A DNA stretch of 64,000 nt from Oceanicola sp. D3 (GCF_006351965.1 NZ_CP040932.1:868001-932000), one strand, 5' to 3'; shown: positions 33,855 through 42,974, counted from the stretch's first letter. The notes: generated by a model not told the origin, from the letters alone. Program-made: numbers and translations.

Positions 33855-35971
33855 AGATCGCTCCCCAACAGCGCCAGGAAATCGACTTCCTGCGCGAAAC
33901 GCTCGATGGTCTGGAAAAGACCGTCGATCGGAAACAGCGTCAGAGTTATCGTGATCTCCGCGAGCGGCTCGACAATTGGGCCGCCAAGGTTGCCGTGATC
34001 GGTCAGGTGAAGGCCGGGAAGTCTACCTTCCTTAACGCCTTCCTGCATCAACACGACTTTCTGCCTTCGGACGTGAACCCGTGGACCTCGGTTGTGACCA
34101 ACATCCGGGTGAACATGCCCAAAGATCCGGTGTCTGGCGCACGGTTTGAATTCTTCTCGGAAAACGACTGGGAAGAGATCGTCAACGGCGGCTCGAAGAT
34201 CCGCAAGCTGACCGAGCAACTGCTGCCGGGGTTCGATACCGAGATCCTGAAAAAGCAGAGCGAGGAGATGCGCGACCGGGCCCAGAAGCGGCTTGGCAAG
34301 CACTATCGCACCCTGCTGGGCAGCCATCACGACTATGATTTCCTGTCGTCTGACCTGCTGCAACGCTACGTTTGCGCCGGCCCCGGCTCTGATGACGGGC
34401 TGGAGCGCCAGTCGCTTGGCCGCTACGCTGCGCTGACCAAGGTGGCCAACGTCTACATGCGGCTGCCCGAGTTTCAGGTGCCGACGATCATCACCGACAC
34501 GCCCGGGGTGAACGACCCCTTCCTGGTGCGTGACGAGTTTACCTGCCGCAGCCTCGACAAGTCGGACTGCTTTGTGGTTGTGCTCTCGGCTCACCAGCCG
34601 CTGACTGACGTGGACATCGCGCTGATCCGCATCCTCGCCAAGCAGGACAGCAAGGATGTGATGATCTTCGTCAACCGGATCGACGAGCTGGATGATTACT
34701 CCACCGAGGTGCCGCGCGTGATGGCAGACGTGTCCAAGCGTCTGCGCGAGGCGATCCCCGATATCGAGTTCGAGATCGTTGCGGGCTCTGCCTATATGGC
34801 CGACCTCGCGCTGCGCACCGACGAGGAGGCCGAAGAGGCTCGCGACGCGGTGGATACCGAGGAGTTGGCCGATTACATCCGCTCCAAGCATGGCGAAGTG
34901 CCTGAAGATCAGTTTGACCGGCTGATGCTGGCCTCTGGCCTCGACGAGGTGAAACAGACGCTGTCGGATGTGATCGACAACGGCGTTGGCACCCGTCAGC
35001 TTGGCCAGCTTCTGGGCGATATTCGCGCCGAGATCACCGGCACGCTGTTTGTTACCAAGCGCGAGCGCGACTCGATCCAGATGCAGGTGGAAAGCACCCG
35101 CTCGGATGTGGCGGAAGCCGCGGCCGAGGATCTGGCTGACGAGATCGAGCAATACCGCGCGGTGCAGGGCAGGCTGGAAGAGCATGCCGAAGATGCCGAT
35201 GCGCAGATCGAGAAGATCGTTTCGAAATACTGGTCGACGCTCGAACAGAGCCTGATTTCCAGCATTGAAGCCTTTGTCGATGGTCAGAAGCCTGTGTTTG
35301 AGAGGCAGCTGCTGCGCAAGGGCGTGTCGGGCAACTCGGGCAGCTCCTTCGAGATCGATCTGACGCCGCTTCAGGCGGAGATGGAGAAGAAGGTGGGCGC
35401 GAGCTACGCCAAATCACGCGCGGGCACAGATGTGGCGCTCAACAACTGCATGAGCTCCTGCCGTCAGGCCATCAAGGACAAGTTCGAGGATCCGACGGAG
35501 AAGATCTCGCTCGATGATCTGCCTTACGATGAGTTCACCTCGACGCTGACGCTGGCCAAATCCACGCTGAAGGCAAACCTGATCGCGGAGCGCGGCTGGG
35601 CCTTCTGGCGCCGCCCGAGTGTGAACATCGAGAAGTCGCTCGCCGCGCTGCGCACCATCGCCGCCGAAGATCTGCGGCCTTCGGTGGAGAAGATCCTTGC
35701 GGCCTTCAACGAGGCGCAGGTGGAGCGGGCCTCTGCCGGGATGTCGCGCATTCAGGTGATGCAGCGGATGATCGACGTGACGATCTCTGAGCACACGCAC
35801 CGCCTGAAGCAGGACAAGACGGAGATGGAAAAGCTGGCACGCGATCCGCAGCTGCGCAGCAACCTGATCCACCGCCTGCAAAGCAAGATGGAAGTGCTTG
35901 AACGCCGCCTGCTCAACCTGTCCGCAATCGACAGCGCCGTTTCGCGCTCCGAGTTGCTCCAAGCTGCCTGA
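33851..35971 (+). CDS. Dynamin-like large GTPase C
   Basis: The 706-residue protein has G1 GQVKAGKST (51-59), G2 Thr79 in NPWTS, G3 DTPG (216-219) and G4 NRID (275-278), then a long helical region (about 385-700) with coiled-coil character. An aromatic-basic patch WAFWRRP (583-589) lies in the stalk, as in protein A. It shares with A the strings LPSDVNPWTSV and DTPGVND, so the two are paralogues. The gene starts with GTG, overlapping B. It probably forms membrane-bound oligomers with A, in line with bacterial dynamins that occur in pairs. Confidence 0.85.
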   Translation: MKIAPQQRQEIDFLRETLDGLEKTVDRKQRQSYRDLRERLDNWAAKVAVIGQVKAGKSTFLNAFLHQHDFLPSDVNPWTSVVTNIRVNMPKDPVSGARFEFFSENDWEEIVNGGSKIRKLTEQLLPGFDTEILKKQSEEMRDRAQKRLGKHYRTLLGSHHDYDFLSSDLLQRYVCAGPGSDDGLERQSLGRYAALTKVANVYMRLPEFQVPTIITDTPGVNDPFLVRDEFTCRSLDKSDCFVVVLSAHQPLTDVDIALIRILAKQDSKDVMIFVNRIDELDDYSTEVPRVMADVSKRLREAIPDIEFEIVAGSAYMADLALRTDEEAEEARDAVDTEELADYIRSKHGEVPEDQFDRLMLASGLDEVKQTLSDVIDNGVGTRQLGQLLGDIRAEITGTLFVTKRERDSIQMQVESTRSDVAEAAAEDLADEIEQYRAVQGRLEEHAEDADAQIEKIVSKYWSTLEQSLISSIEAFVDGQKPVFERQLLRKGVSGNSGSSFEIDLTPLQAEMEKKVGASYAKSRAGTDVALNNCMSSCRQAIKDKFEDPTEKISLDDLPYDEFTSTLTLAKSTLKANLIAERGWAFWRRPSVNIEKSLAALRTIAAEDLRPSVEKILAAFNEAQVERASAGMSRIQVMQRMIDVTISEHTHRLKQDKTEMEKLARDPQLRSNLIHRLQSKMEVLERRLLNLSAIDSAVSRSELLQAA

Positions 35972-35981
35972 GGAATAATTG

Positions 35982-37319
35982 GTGCTGGTCCAGAATATCG
36001 AAGTAGAAGACGCCTCCGACGCCGAACGCAAGCCAGTGCGTGTGGTTGTCTGTGGTGAGGTGAGTGCCGGCAAGTCCACGGTGTTGAATGCTCTGCTGCG
36101 CGCCCGCGTGCTGCCTGACAACATCGGCCAAACGGTGCGCCCTGTAGTGACCGTGAGCCACCGCGCCGAGACCGGCGTGGAGGCTGTGGACCAAGACGGT
36201 GAGGCGCGCTCGGCGGAGCTGAACGGCGGCACCAAGATATTCCATGACGCGGCTGAAGTGCGGCTTTGGTCGGACCATGCGCATCTGTCTGGCCTTGAGA
36301 TTGTCGAAGTGCCTCTGACCAAGGCCGAAGAGCTGACCGAGGAGCAGGTTGCCCTGATCCGCTCTGCCGATGTGATGGTTTGGGTTACGATCGCCTCGCA
36401 GGCCTGGCGGCTGACGGAAAAGACGATTGTTGAGCAACTGGGCAGCGCCCGGCCCAAGCACGCCATCCTTGCCGTCACCCGTGGGGACAAGCTGCGCAAC
36501 GACCGGGATCGCACCCGCCTGCGCGAGCGGATGGTGCGCGAGACCGAGCATTTCTTTCAGGAGTGGGTCTTCATCAAGGGCGCACGCCGCAAGCTCGACA
36601 AATCGGCCAAATGCGACAAGGCCTGGGACGAGACGGGCGGCGCGGAGATGATGGAAGCCATCGAGCTGCTGGCCGAGCGCGTGCGCCGTGAGCCGCCTGT
36701 TGAGGTGGAAGCGGAAGAGACCGCCGAGGCGGAGAGCGCGGCAGTTGTGGCTGAACCGGAAGGGAACGCTGCGCCGGAGGCTTCTGAGCCGCAGGCTGCG
36801 GTGGAAGAGCCGGCCCAGGCGCCTGCCGGTGCCCGCGCGCGTGTGGTGGATTTCAGCTCCTATCGTGCTGCCGCTACAGAGCAGCCGGCCGCCGCTGAAA
36901 AGGCAAAGCCCACCGCGCCCGAAACCGCTGCCGCCCGTGCAGCCGTTGCGGCAGAGACCGAAGAGAACCCCGGCCTTGCACAAATGGCCGCCGCGATGAA
37001 GGGCGTCATGGTTCTGGCGCTCCGCCCGCAGGACGCGCCGGAGGCGATTGAGGTGACGTTCGGTGATGAGGATCAGGCGCGCGAACTGGGGCTGTTTTGC
37101 TCCGGGCTGCAGGCCAACCTTGGTGACACGCTGAAGATCATGGACGGCGAGGGTGTGGTTTCGGCCTTCACCCTGTCGACCACCGGTCGCCGTGTTCTGT
37201 TTGAGGAGATCCCGGGCATCGGGCTGCTCTACCTCATGGCGGATGGCGCGGTGATGAGCCACGGCATTGCCTCGACCTTCTTCTCGCGGGTCTGCCGCAA
37301 GCTCAAATCAGAGGGCTGA
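35982..37319 (+). CDS. GTPase D fused to a Roadblock-like domain
   Basis: The 445-residue protein has three parts: a GTPase domain with G1 GEVSAGKST (25-33), Thr51 and G4-like TRGD (166-169); an Ala/Glu/Pro linker (about 237-330); and a C-terminal domain (about 333-445) with Roadblock/LC7 element order (helix, hairpin, long helix, three strands, helix). The G3 position reads EVPLT (109-113) instead of DxPG, so GTP hydrolysis may be lost. It shares the QAWR motif with B. GTG at 35982 is preferred, AGGA lying 7 bases upstream; TTG at 35979 is the alternative. It follows C by 10 bases. Confidence 0.8.
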   Translation: MLVQNIEVEDASDAERKPVRVVVCGEVSAGKSTVLNALLRARVLPDNIGQTVRPVVTVSHRAETGVEAVDQDGEARSAELNGGTKIFHDAAEVRLWSDHAHLSGLEIVEVPLTKAEELTEEQVALIRSADVMVWVTIASQAWRLTEKTIVEQLGSARPKHAILAVTRGDKLRNDRDRTRLRERMVRETEHFFQEWVFIKGARRKLDKSAKCDKAWDETGGAEMMEAIELLAERVRREPPVEVEAEETAEAESAAVVAEPEGNAAPEASEPQAAVEEPAQAPAGARARVVDFSSYRAAATEQPAAAEKAKPTAPETAAARAAVAAETEENPGLAQMAAAMKGVMVLALRPQDAPEAIEVTFGDEDQARELGLFCSGLQANLGDTLKIMDGEGVVSAFTLSTTGRRVLFEEIPGIGLLYLMADGAVMSHGIASTFFSRVCRKLKSEG

Positions 37320-37454
37320 TCCCGCCTGCACCGCGGGGCGGCTGCCCGATTGTTTCCATTCTGCGCCCGGATTGTCACCCGATCCCGGCTTGCCTGCGGC
37401 CTCATGTGGCCTATCGTCATGGGTACTCAATCATGGCGGAAAAAGGGCACAGGC

Positions 37455-37763
37455 ATGGCAACCTCATGGAAGCAGGAAGGTGGCGAGCACTGGGGCCCGT
37501 GGATTCTGCATGATGGAAAAGGGTGCCCCGTTCGCGCCGGGACCGTGGTGGAAGTGGTTTGCGAAGATCGGTTTGGCTTTGCCATGCGCCAGGTTACCCA
37601 AGTGGTTGGCGGCAGCTATTCTTCATGGGACTGGACGTATTTTCCGGAGTTGAAGAAGATCATCCGGTTCCGCGAGAAGAAGCCCAAGGGGATGACCATG
37701 CTTGAAGAGCAGATGGCCCCCAAGGAAACCAGCGCCCCCAAAACCCCGGCCAAGGTGGACTGA
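37455..37763 (+). CDS. Small protein of unknown function
   Basis: The 102-residue product has a Trp-, Gly- and Val-rich central part (WGPWILHDGKGCPVRAG then VVEVVCEDRFGF and WDWTYFPELKKIIRF) that suggests a small beta-barrel, and a Lys/Pro-rich tail. I do not recognise the family. A longer start at 37419 is possible. It lies 135 bases after gene D and may or may not belong with it. No membrane helix or signal peptide is visible. Confidence 0.5.
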   Translation: MATSWKQEGGEHWGPWILHDGKGCPVRAGTVVEVVCEDRFGFAMRQVTQVVGGSYSSWDWTYFPELKKIIRFREKKPKGMTMLEEQMAPKETSAPKTPAKVD

Positions 37764-37869
37764 CTGGCGCTTGCGCCGCCCCGGCATTGACCTCTCTGCC
37801 CCGAACAGGTGACAAACGCTGGACGCGTCGCCACAGGGTAGCGGCGCGGGACCGGGGGGATTGTTCATC

Positions 37870-39492
37870 ATGGCAGAGCCGCAAGTTACCGACGCGGGTG
37901 AATATGATTACATCGTTGTTGGCGCGGGCTCCGCTGGCTGCGTGCTGGCCAACCGTCTCTCCGTGAACCCCGCCAACAAGGTGCTCCTGCTGGAGGCGGG
38001 CGGGCATGATAACCATCATTGGGTGCACATTCCGGTTGGCTACCTTTACGCGATGGGAAACCCCCGGCTTGACTGGTGCTATCGCACCGCCGAGGAGCCC
38101 GGACTGAACGGGCGCTCCCTCGCTTACCCGCGCGGTAAGCTGCTTGGCGGCTGCTCCTCGATCAATGGCATGATCTACATGCGCGGGCAGGCGGCGGACT
38201 ATGACCAGTGGCGGCAGGCGGGGTGCACCGGCTGGGGCTGGGACGACGTGCTGCCGCTGTTTCGCAAATCCGAAAACCACTATGGCCCGGCCAGTGAAGC
38301 TCATGGCAAGGGCGGCGAGCTCGATGTGGCAGAGCAGCGCCTGCACTGGCCGGTGCTTGATGCGGTGGCCGAGGCGGCACAGAGCATGGGCATCCCGGCC
38401 TGCACCGACTTCAACGATGGTGACAACGAGGGGGTTGGCTACTTTCCGGTCAACCAACGCGGCGGGCTGCGGTGGAACGCGCGAAAGGCTTTTCTCAAAC
38501 CGGCCCGGGGCCGCGCCAACCTGCGCGTTGAAACCGGTGCTCATGCGCAGCGCCTGTCGCTTGCCGATGGCCGCGCGGAGGCGGTGATCTATCGTCAGAA
38601 TGGCCAGCTCAAACGCGCCCGCTGCCGGGGCGAGGTGGTGCTTTCGGCGGGTGCGGTGAACACGCCGCAGCTGCTGGAGCTCTCCGGCATCGGCAACCCC
38701 GCGCTGCTGCAATCTCTTGGCCTGCCCGTGGCGCTGGAGGCCCCCGGCGTGGGTGAGAACCTGCAAGACCATCTGCAAATCCGCACGGTCTTTCGCATCA
38801 CCGGGGCGCTGACCCTCAATGACCGGCTGGCCACGCTCTTTGGCAAGGCGCGGGTGGCGCTGGAATATGCCTTGCGCCGCAGGGGGCCGATGTCGATGGC
38901 GCCGAGCCAGCTTGGCATTTTCGCCCGCTCGGCGCCCGACTTCGAGCGCGCCAATATCGAATACCATGTTCAGCCGCTCTCGCTGGAAGCCTTTGGCCAG
39001 CCGCTGGACCGGGAGCCGGGCGTGACCGTCTCGGTCTGCAATTTGCGCCCCGAGAGCCGCGGGACGATTCACATCACCGCGCCAAATGCCGATGAGGCGC
39101 CCGATATTCGGCCCAACTACCTTTCTGCCCGGGCAGATCAGATCGTGGCCACCGACAGCCTGCGCCATGCCCGCGCGCTGATGGCCGCCGAAGGGCTGCG
39201 CGCGTTGCAGCCGCGCGAGATCAAGCCGGGGCCGCAGGTGCAGAGTGAGGCCGAGCTGTTGAAGGCTGCCGGAGATCTTGGCACCACCATCTTTCACCCC
39301 GTTGGCACCGCTCGCATGGGCAGTGACCCGGGCGCGGTGGTTGACCCCTCGCTGCGCCTCAACGGCCTTGCGAACCTGCGCATCGCCGATGCCTCGATCA
39401 TGCCCACCATCCCCTCGGGAAACACCCATGCGCCGGTGACGATGATTGCCGAGAAGGCCGCCGAGATGATGCTGGCCCAGCCCGCCGCCTGA
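37870..39492 (+). CDS. GMC-family FAD oxidoreductase
   Basis: The 540-residue flavoprotein belongs to the glucose-methanol-choline family, with the FAD-binding YIVVGAGSAGCVLANRL at the N-terminus, the GGCSSINGMIYMRG signature, and late catalytic histidines in STIFHPVGTARMG-like and GNTHAPVTMI stretches. It oxidises an alcohol with FAD, passing electrons to oxygen or a quinone. The family also includes choline dehydrogenase, but the sequence is nearer to general alcohol dehydrogenases. ATG at 37870 was chosen over the TTG at 37861. The creatinase gene lies 184 bases downstream. Confidence 0.88.
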   Translation: MAEPQVTDAGEYDYIVVGAGSAGCVLANRLSVNPANKVLLLEAGGHDNHHWVHIPVGYLYAMGNPRLDWCYRTAEEPGLNGRSLAYPRGKLLGGCSSINGMIYMRGQAADYDQWRQAGCTGWGWDDVLPLFRKSENHYGPASEAHGKGGELDVAEQRLHWPVLDAVAEAAQSMGIPACTDFNDGDNEGVGYFPVNQRGGLRWNARKAFLKPARGRANLRVETGAHAQRLSLADGRAEAVIYRQNGQLKRARCRGEVVLSAGAVNTPQLLELSGIGNPALLQSLGLPVALEAPGVGENLQDHLQIRTVFRITGALTLNDRLATLFGKARVALEYALRRRGPMSMAPSQLGIFARSAPDFERANIEYHVQPLSLEAFGQPLDREPGVTVSVCNLRPESRGTIHITAPNADEAPDIRPNYLSARADQIVATDSLRHARALMAAEGLRALQPREIKPGPQVQSEAELLKAAGDLGTTIFHPVGTARMGSDPGAVVDPSLRLNGLANLRIADASIMPTIPSGNTHAPVTMIAEKAAEMMLAQPAA

Positions 39493-39676
39493 TTTGCCGA
39501 ACTGCGCTTGCCGCGCTGCCCGTTCTGCGGCATCGTTGCGCCACGGGCAGGCGATGGCGTCGCCAGCGCGGCAGAGCGCGCCCAATCCTCCATCCTGAAC
39601 GCCGGGATCTTGCTTTATCGTCGCCGCGATGGGGGAAGACCTTCCCATGGGCACGACCATGAGAAGGATTTTGCGA

Positions 39677-40879
39677 ATGGACCGTCCCGAGTTTTATCGA
39701 TTTCATCAGGGCGACCGCGTGCTGCCCTTTGACGCGAGCGAATATGACGCGCGCCTCGCCGGCCTGCGCGCGGCCATGGCTGATGCCGGGGTGGAGGCTT
39801 GCGTGCTCACCTCGATGCACAACATCGCCTATTACTCCGGCTTTCTCTATTGCAGCTTCGGGCGGCCCTATGGGCTTGTCGTCACCCCTGAGCAAAGCGT
39901 GACCATCAGCGCGGGGATTGACGCGGGCCAGCCATGGCGGCGCTGTCATGGCGACAACATCACCTATACCGACTGGGCGCGGAACAACTTTTGGCGGGCG
40001 ATCCGCTCTGTCACCGGCGAGGGGCGGGCGCTGGGCTATGAGGGCGATCACCTGACGCTGGCGCAGAACGCCCTTTTGCTGGACCTGCTTCAGCCTGCCT
40101 CCACCACCGATATTGCCCCGGCCACCATGCGCCAGCGCATGCATAAATCTGCCGCCGAGTTGGAACTGATCCGGCAGGGCGCGGCGGTGGCCGATGTGGG
40201 GGGCTATGCCATCCGCGAGGCGGTGCGTGAAGGCACCCGGGAGATCGACGTGGCGATGGCGGGGCGGGACGCGATGGAGCTGGAAATCGCCAAGCGCTTC
40301 CCCGAGGCAGAGTATCGCGACACATGGGTCTGGTTTCAGTCGGGGATCAACACCGATGGGGCGCACAACCCGGTGACATCTCGCAGGCTCAAGCGTGGCG
40401 ATATCCTGAGCCTCAACACCTTTCCGATGATCTCCGGCTATTACACCGCGCTGGAGCGCACGATGTTTGTTGGCGAGGTGGATGATGCCTCTCGGGCGGT
40501 TTGGGAGGCCAATGTGGCGGCGCATGAATACGGTATGTCGCTGCTGAAGCCGGGCGCGCGATGCTCTGAGATCACCCGTCAAATCAATGCCTTCCTCGCC
40601 GAGCGCGACCTGCTGCAATATCGGACCTTCGGCTATGGGCACAGCTTTGGCGTGCTGTCGCATTACTACGGGCGTGAGGCGGGGCTGGAGCTGCGGGAGG
40701 ATATCGACACGGTGCTGGAGCCCGGCATGGTGATCTCGATGGAGCCGATGCTGACCATTCCCGAGGGCCAGCCCGGCGCGGGGGGCTACCGGGAGCATGA
40801 CATTCTTATCATCACCGATGGCGGAAACGAGAACATCACCGGCTATCCCTATGGGCCGGAGTTCAACGTGGTGGGGTAA
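39677..40879 (+). CDS. Creatinase (creatine amidinohydrolase)
   Basis: Creatinase splits creatine into sarcosine and urea. The 400-residue product is strikingly similar to Pseudomonas putida creatinase, sharing YCSFGRPY, FQSGINTDGAHNPVT with the catalytic His230 (His232 there), YYTALERT, and GYGHSFGVLSHYYGREAG. It has the pita-bread fold of the M24 family. The ATG at 39677 gives the same N-terminal length as the known enzyme and has AAGGA 9 bases upstream. No sarcosine oxidase or urease gene is adjacent. A close relative acting on another guanidino compound cannot be excluded. Confidence 0.92.
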   Translation: MDRPEFYRFHQGDRVLPFDASEYDARLAGLRAAMADAGVEACVLTSMHNIAYYSGFLYCSFGRPYGLVVTPEQSVTISAGIDAGQPWRRCHGDNITYTDWARNNFWRAIRSVTGEGRALGYEGDHLTLAQNALLLDLLQPASTTDIAPATMRQRMHKSAAELELIRQGAAVADVGGYAIREAVREGTREIDVAMAGRDAMELEIAKRFPEAEYRDTWVWFQSGINTDGAHNPVTSRRLKRGDILSLNTFPMISGYYTALERTMFVGEVDDASRAVWEANVAAHEYGMSLLKPGARCSEITRQINAFLAERDLLQYRTFGYGHSFGVLSHYYGREAGLELREDIDTVLEPGMVISMEPMLTIPEGQPGAGGYREHDILIITDGGNENITGYPYGPEFNVVG

Positions 40880-40885
40880 CGGGCG

Positions 40886-41716
40886 TCAGCCCTGATCGGC
40901 GGGGGCGGGGGCACTTTTGGGCTCCCGCTCCAGCAACACCGGAAACCAGTCTTCCCGCAGCTGCTGGCCGGGCTGCATTCCGTGGCCGGGAAAGGGCGGC
41001 GAGGTGGGGCCCGGGCGCTCCACGTAGCGGGCATCATCGCCCACCAGCCGCAGCGAGAAGGCGCGGCGACGGGTGCGGGCTTCGTTGCCGCGGGCGCCAT
41101 GCAGGGTCATGAAATTGAAGGCCACCGCATCGCCCGGCTGCATCTGCCATTCGCAAACGTCCATGCCCTCTGCGTCAGGGTCCGGCACCGGCATGTAATC
41201 TGCCTCGTTGGGATAGAAGCTGGTTTCCGCCAGCCAGCGCGTTGGCAGCACTGGCTTTTTCCAGCGGTGCGAACCGGCCACGCAGCGCAGGGTGGCGTCG
41301 CCGACCGGGTCCAGCGGCACCCAGAAGCTGACGGTTTGCTGGCCCTCGACAAAGTAATAGGGGCCGTCCTGATGCCACGGCGTGGGCTTGGAGGTTTCTG
41401 GCTCCTTCACCAACACATGGTCATGAAACATTTGCACTCGGCGTGAACCCATCAGCCCGGCGGCCACCTCGGCCACCGGCGCGGCGGCGATGGCCTCTGC
41501 GAACTCGGGGATGCGGGTCCAGTTGCAGTAATCGTCAAAGAAGCGCCCGCGCTCGCCGGATTTGAGGTTTTCTGCGGCATAGGGGCCGGGCTCTTCCATG
41601 TTTCGGGCCACACCGGCGCGCAACATGTCTACCTGTGCACGAAACAGCCCGGGGATCAGCACCGCGCCGTCACGCTGGTAGCTTTCGATGGTTTCGGCGG
41701 TCAGAAGCGGATGCAC
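40886..41716 (-). CDS. Phytanoyl-CoA dioxygenase (PhyH) family protein
   Basis: The 276-residue protein belongs to the Fe(II)/2-oxoglutarate PhyH family: the iron-binding HxD is in TPWHQDGPYYF, the distal His is in LHGARGNEARTRR, and the Arg that binds 2-oxoglutarate follows. It would hydroxylate a small molecule. The gene converges on creatinase with 6 bases between stops and is next to PuuD on the same strand (22 bases). The substrate is unknown; the ectoine or lipid hydroxylase groups are also PhyH. Confidence 0.85.
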   Translation of the reverse strand: MHPLLTAETIESYQRDGAVLIPGLFRAQVDMLRAGVARNMEEPGPYAAENLKSGERGRFFDDYCNWTRIPEFAEAIAAAPVAEVAAGLMGSRRVQMFHDHVLVKEPETSKPTPWHQDGPYYFVEGQQTVSFWVPLDPVGDATLRCVAGSHRWKKPVLPTRWLAETSFYPNEADYMPVPDPDAEGMDVCEWQMQPGDAVAFNFMTLHGARGNEARTRRRAFSLRLVGDDARYVERPGPTSPPFPGHGMQPGQQLREDWFPVLLEREPKSAPAPADQG

Positions 41717-41738
41717 GGGGGCCTCCTCCTTGTGGCGC

Positions 41739-42974
41739 TCAGCGCGTTGCGCCGCGATACCACGCCACGATAGCGGCGCGGTTCTCTGGCGTCATGGTTG
41801 AAACCGCATTGGGAGGCGGCATGGCGTGGCTTGCCCCGGCATGGAGAAAGATCTGCCGGGCATTGCGCGCCACATCGGATTCGGTTTCCAGCACCACGCC
41901 CTTGGGGGGCCAAAGCATGGTGTCGCTGAAGAAGGGCTCGCGGGCGTGGCACATGGAGCAATTGCCGAGCACCACGCTATAGGCCTCTTCGAACCCCTCG
42001 GCAGAGGCAAACTTCTGCTCGTGCGGCGTGAGCGCGCGCGCCTCGGCCTCCTCAAGGCTGTCTTGCATCGGTGCGACAGAGAGCCATGCGATGAGCACCA
42101 TCAACAGCACCGTCACCGCCCATGTCCAATGCGGGCCCTTGCCGGTGGCGTGCATGGTGTTGAAGTAGTGCCGGATGGTGACGCCGGTCAGGAAGATCAG
42201 GCTGGCGATGATCCAGCTGTACTCGGTGGCAAAGGCCAGCGGGTAATGGTTGGACAGCATTAAAAAGACGACCGGCAGCGTCAGGTAGTTGTTGTGGGTC
42301 GAGCGGACCTTGGCGATCTTGCCGTACTTGGCATCTGGCGTGCGGCCTGCCTTGAGGTCTTCCACCACGATGCGCTGGTTCGGCATGATCTGGAAGAACA
42401 CGTTTGCCGTCATGATCGTGGCGGTGAAGGCCCCGAGGTGCAGCAGGGCCGCCCGCCCGGTGAAGATCTGGTTATAGCCCCATGACATTGCCACCAGAAT
42501 GGCAAAGAGCAGCAACATCAGCAGCGTTGGCTGCTCGCTGAGTTTGGATTTGCACATGAAGTCATAGGCGAGCCAGCCAATGGTGAGCGAGCCGCCGGAA
42601 ATCACGATGCCCTGCCAGAGCGCCAGATCTGCCTTGGTCGGGTCGAGCAGGAATATCTCGCCGCCGACCCAATAGATGATCATCAGCAGCGCCGCCCCGG
42701 AGAGCCATGTGGAATAGCTTTGCCACTTGTGCCAGGTCAGGTGCTCGGGCATCCGCGCGGGCGCGACGAGATATTTGGTGGTGTGGTAGAAGCCGCCGCC
42801 GTGGACCTCCCATTCTTCGCCATAGGCGCCTTCCGGCATGCCCTTGGCGGGCTTGAGCATCAGGTCGAGCGCGATGAAGTAGAATGACGCGCCGATCCAG
42901 GCCATTGCGGTGATGACGTGCAGCCAGCGCACCGCAAAGCCCACCCAGTCCCAGATCGCTGCCAGATCATACAT
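41739..42974 (-). CDS. puuD: PuuD, membrane-bound urate oxidase with cytochrome c domain
   Basis: PuuD oxidises urate to 5-hydroxyisourate and passes electrons to the respiratory chain rather than to oxygen. The 411-residue protein has an N-terminal region of about eight helices (starting RWLHVITAMAWIGASFYFI) with several histidines and a C-terminal cytochrome c domain with CSMCH. Start at 42974 gives MYDLAAIWDWVGF. The gene is divergent from allA (ureidoglycolate lyase), in line with purine breakdown. HIU hydrolase and allantoinase are not in the window. Confidence 0.9.
   Translation of the reverse strand: MYDLAAIWDWVGFAVRWLHVITAMAWIGASFYFIALDLMLKPAKGMPEGAYGEEWEVHGGGFYHTTKYLVAPARMPEHLTWHKWQSYSTWLSGAALLMIIYWVGGEIFLLDPTKADLALWQGIVISGGSLTIGWLAYDFMCKSKLSEQPTLLMLLLFAILVAMSWGYNQIFTGRAALLHLGAFTATIMTANVFFQIMPNQRIVVEDLKAGRTPDAKYGKIAKVRSTHNNYLTLPVVFLMLSNHYPLAFATEYSWIIASLIFLTGVTIRHYFNTMHATGKGPHWTWAVTVLLMVLIAWLSVAPMQDSLEEAEARALTPHEQKFASAEGFEEAYSVVLGNCSMCHAREPFFSDTMLWPPKGVVLETESDVARNARQIFLHAGASHAMPPPNAVSTMTPENRAAIVAWYRGATR

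Noticed and set aside
37660-39660. 666-codon ORF antisense to the GMC oxidoreductase
   Set aside because: The plus strand gives a full GMC protein with FAD and active-site motifs.
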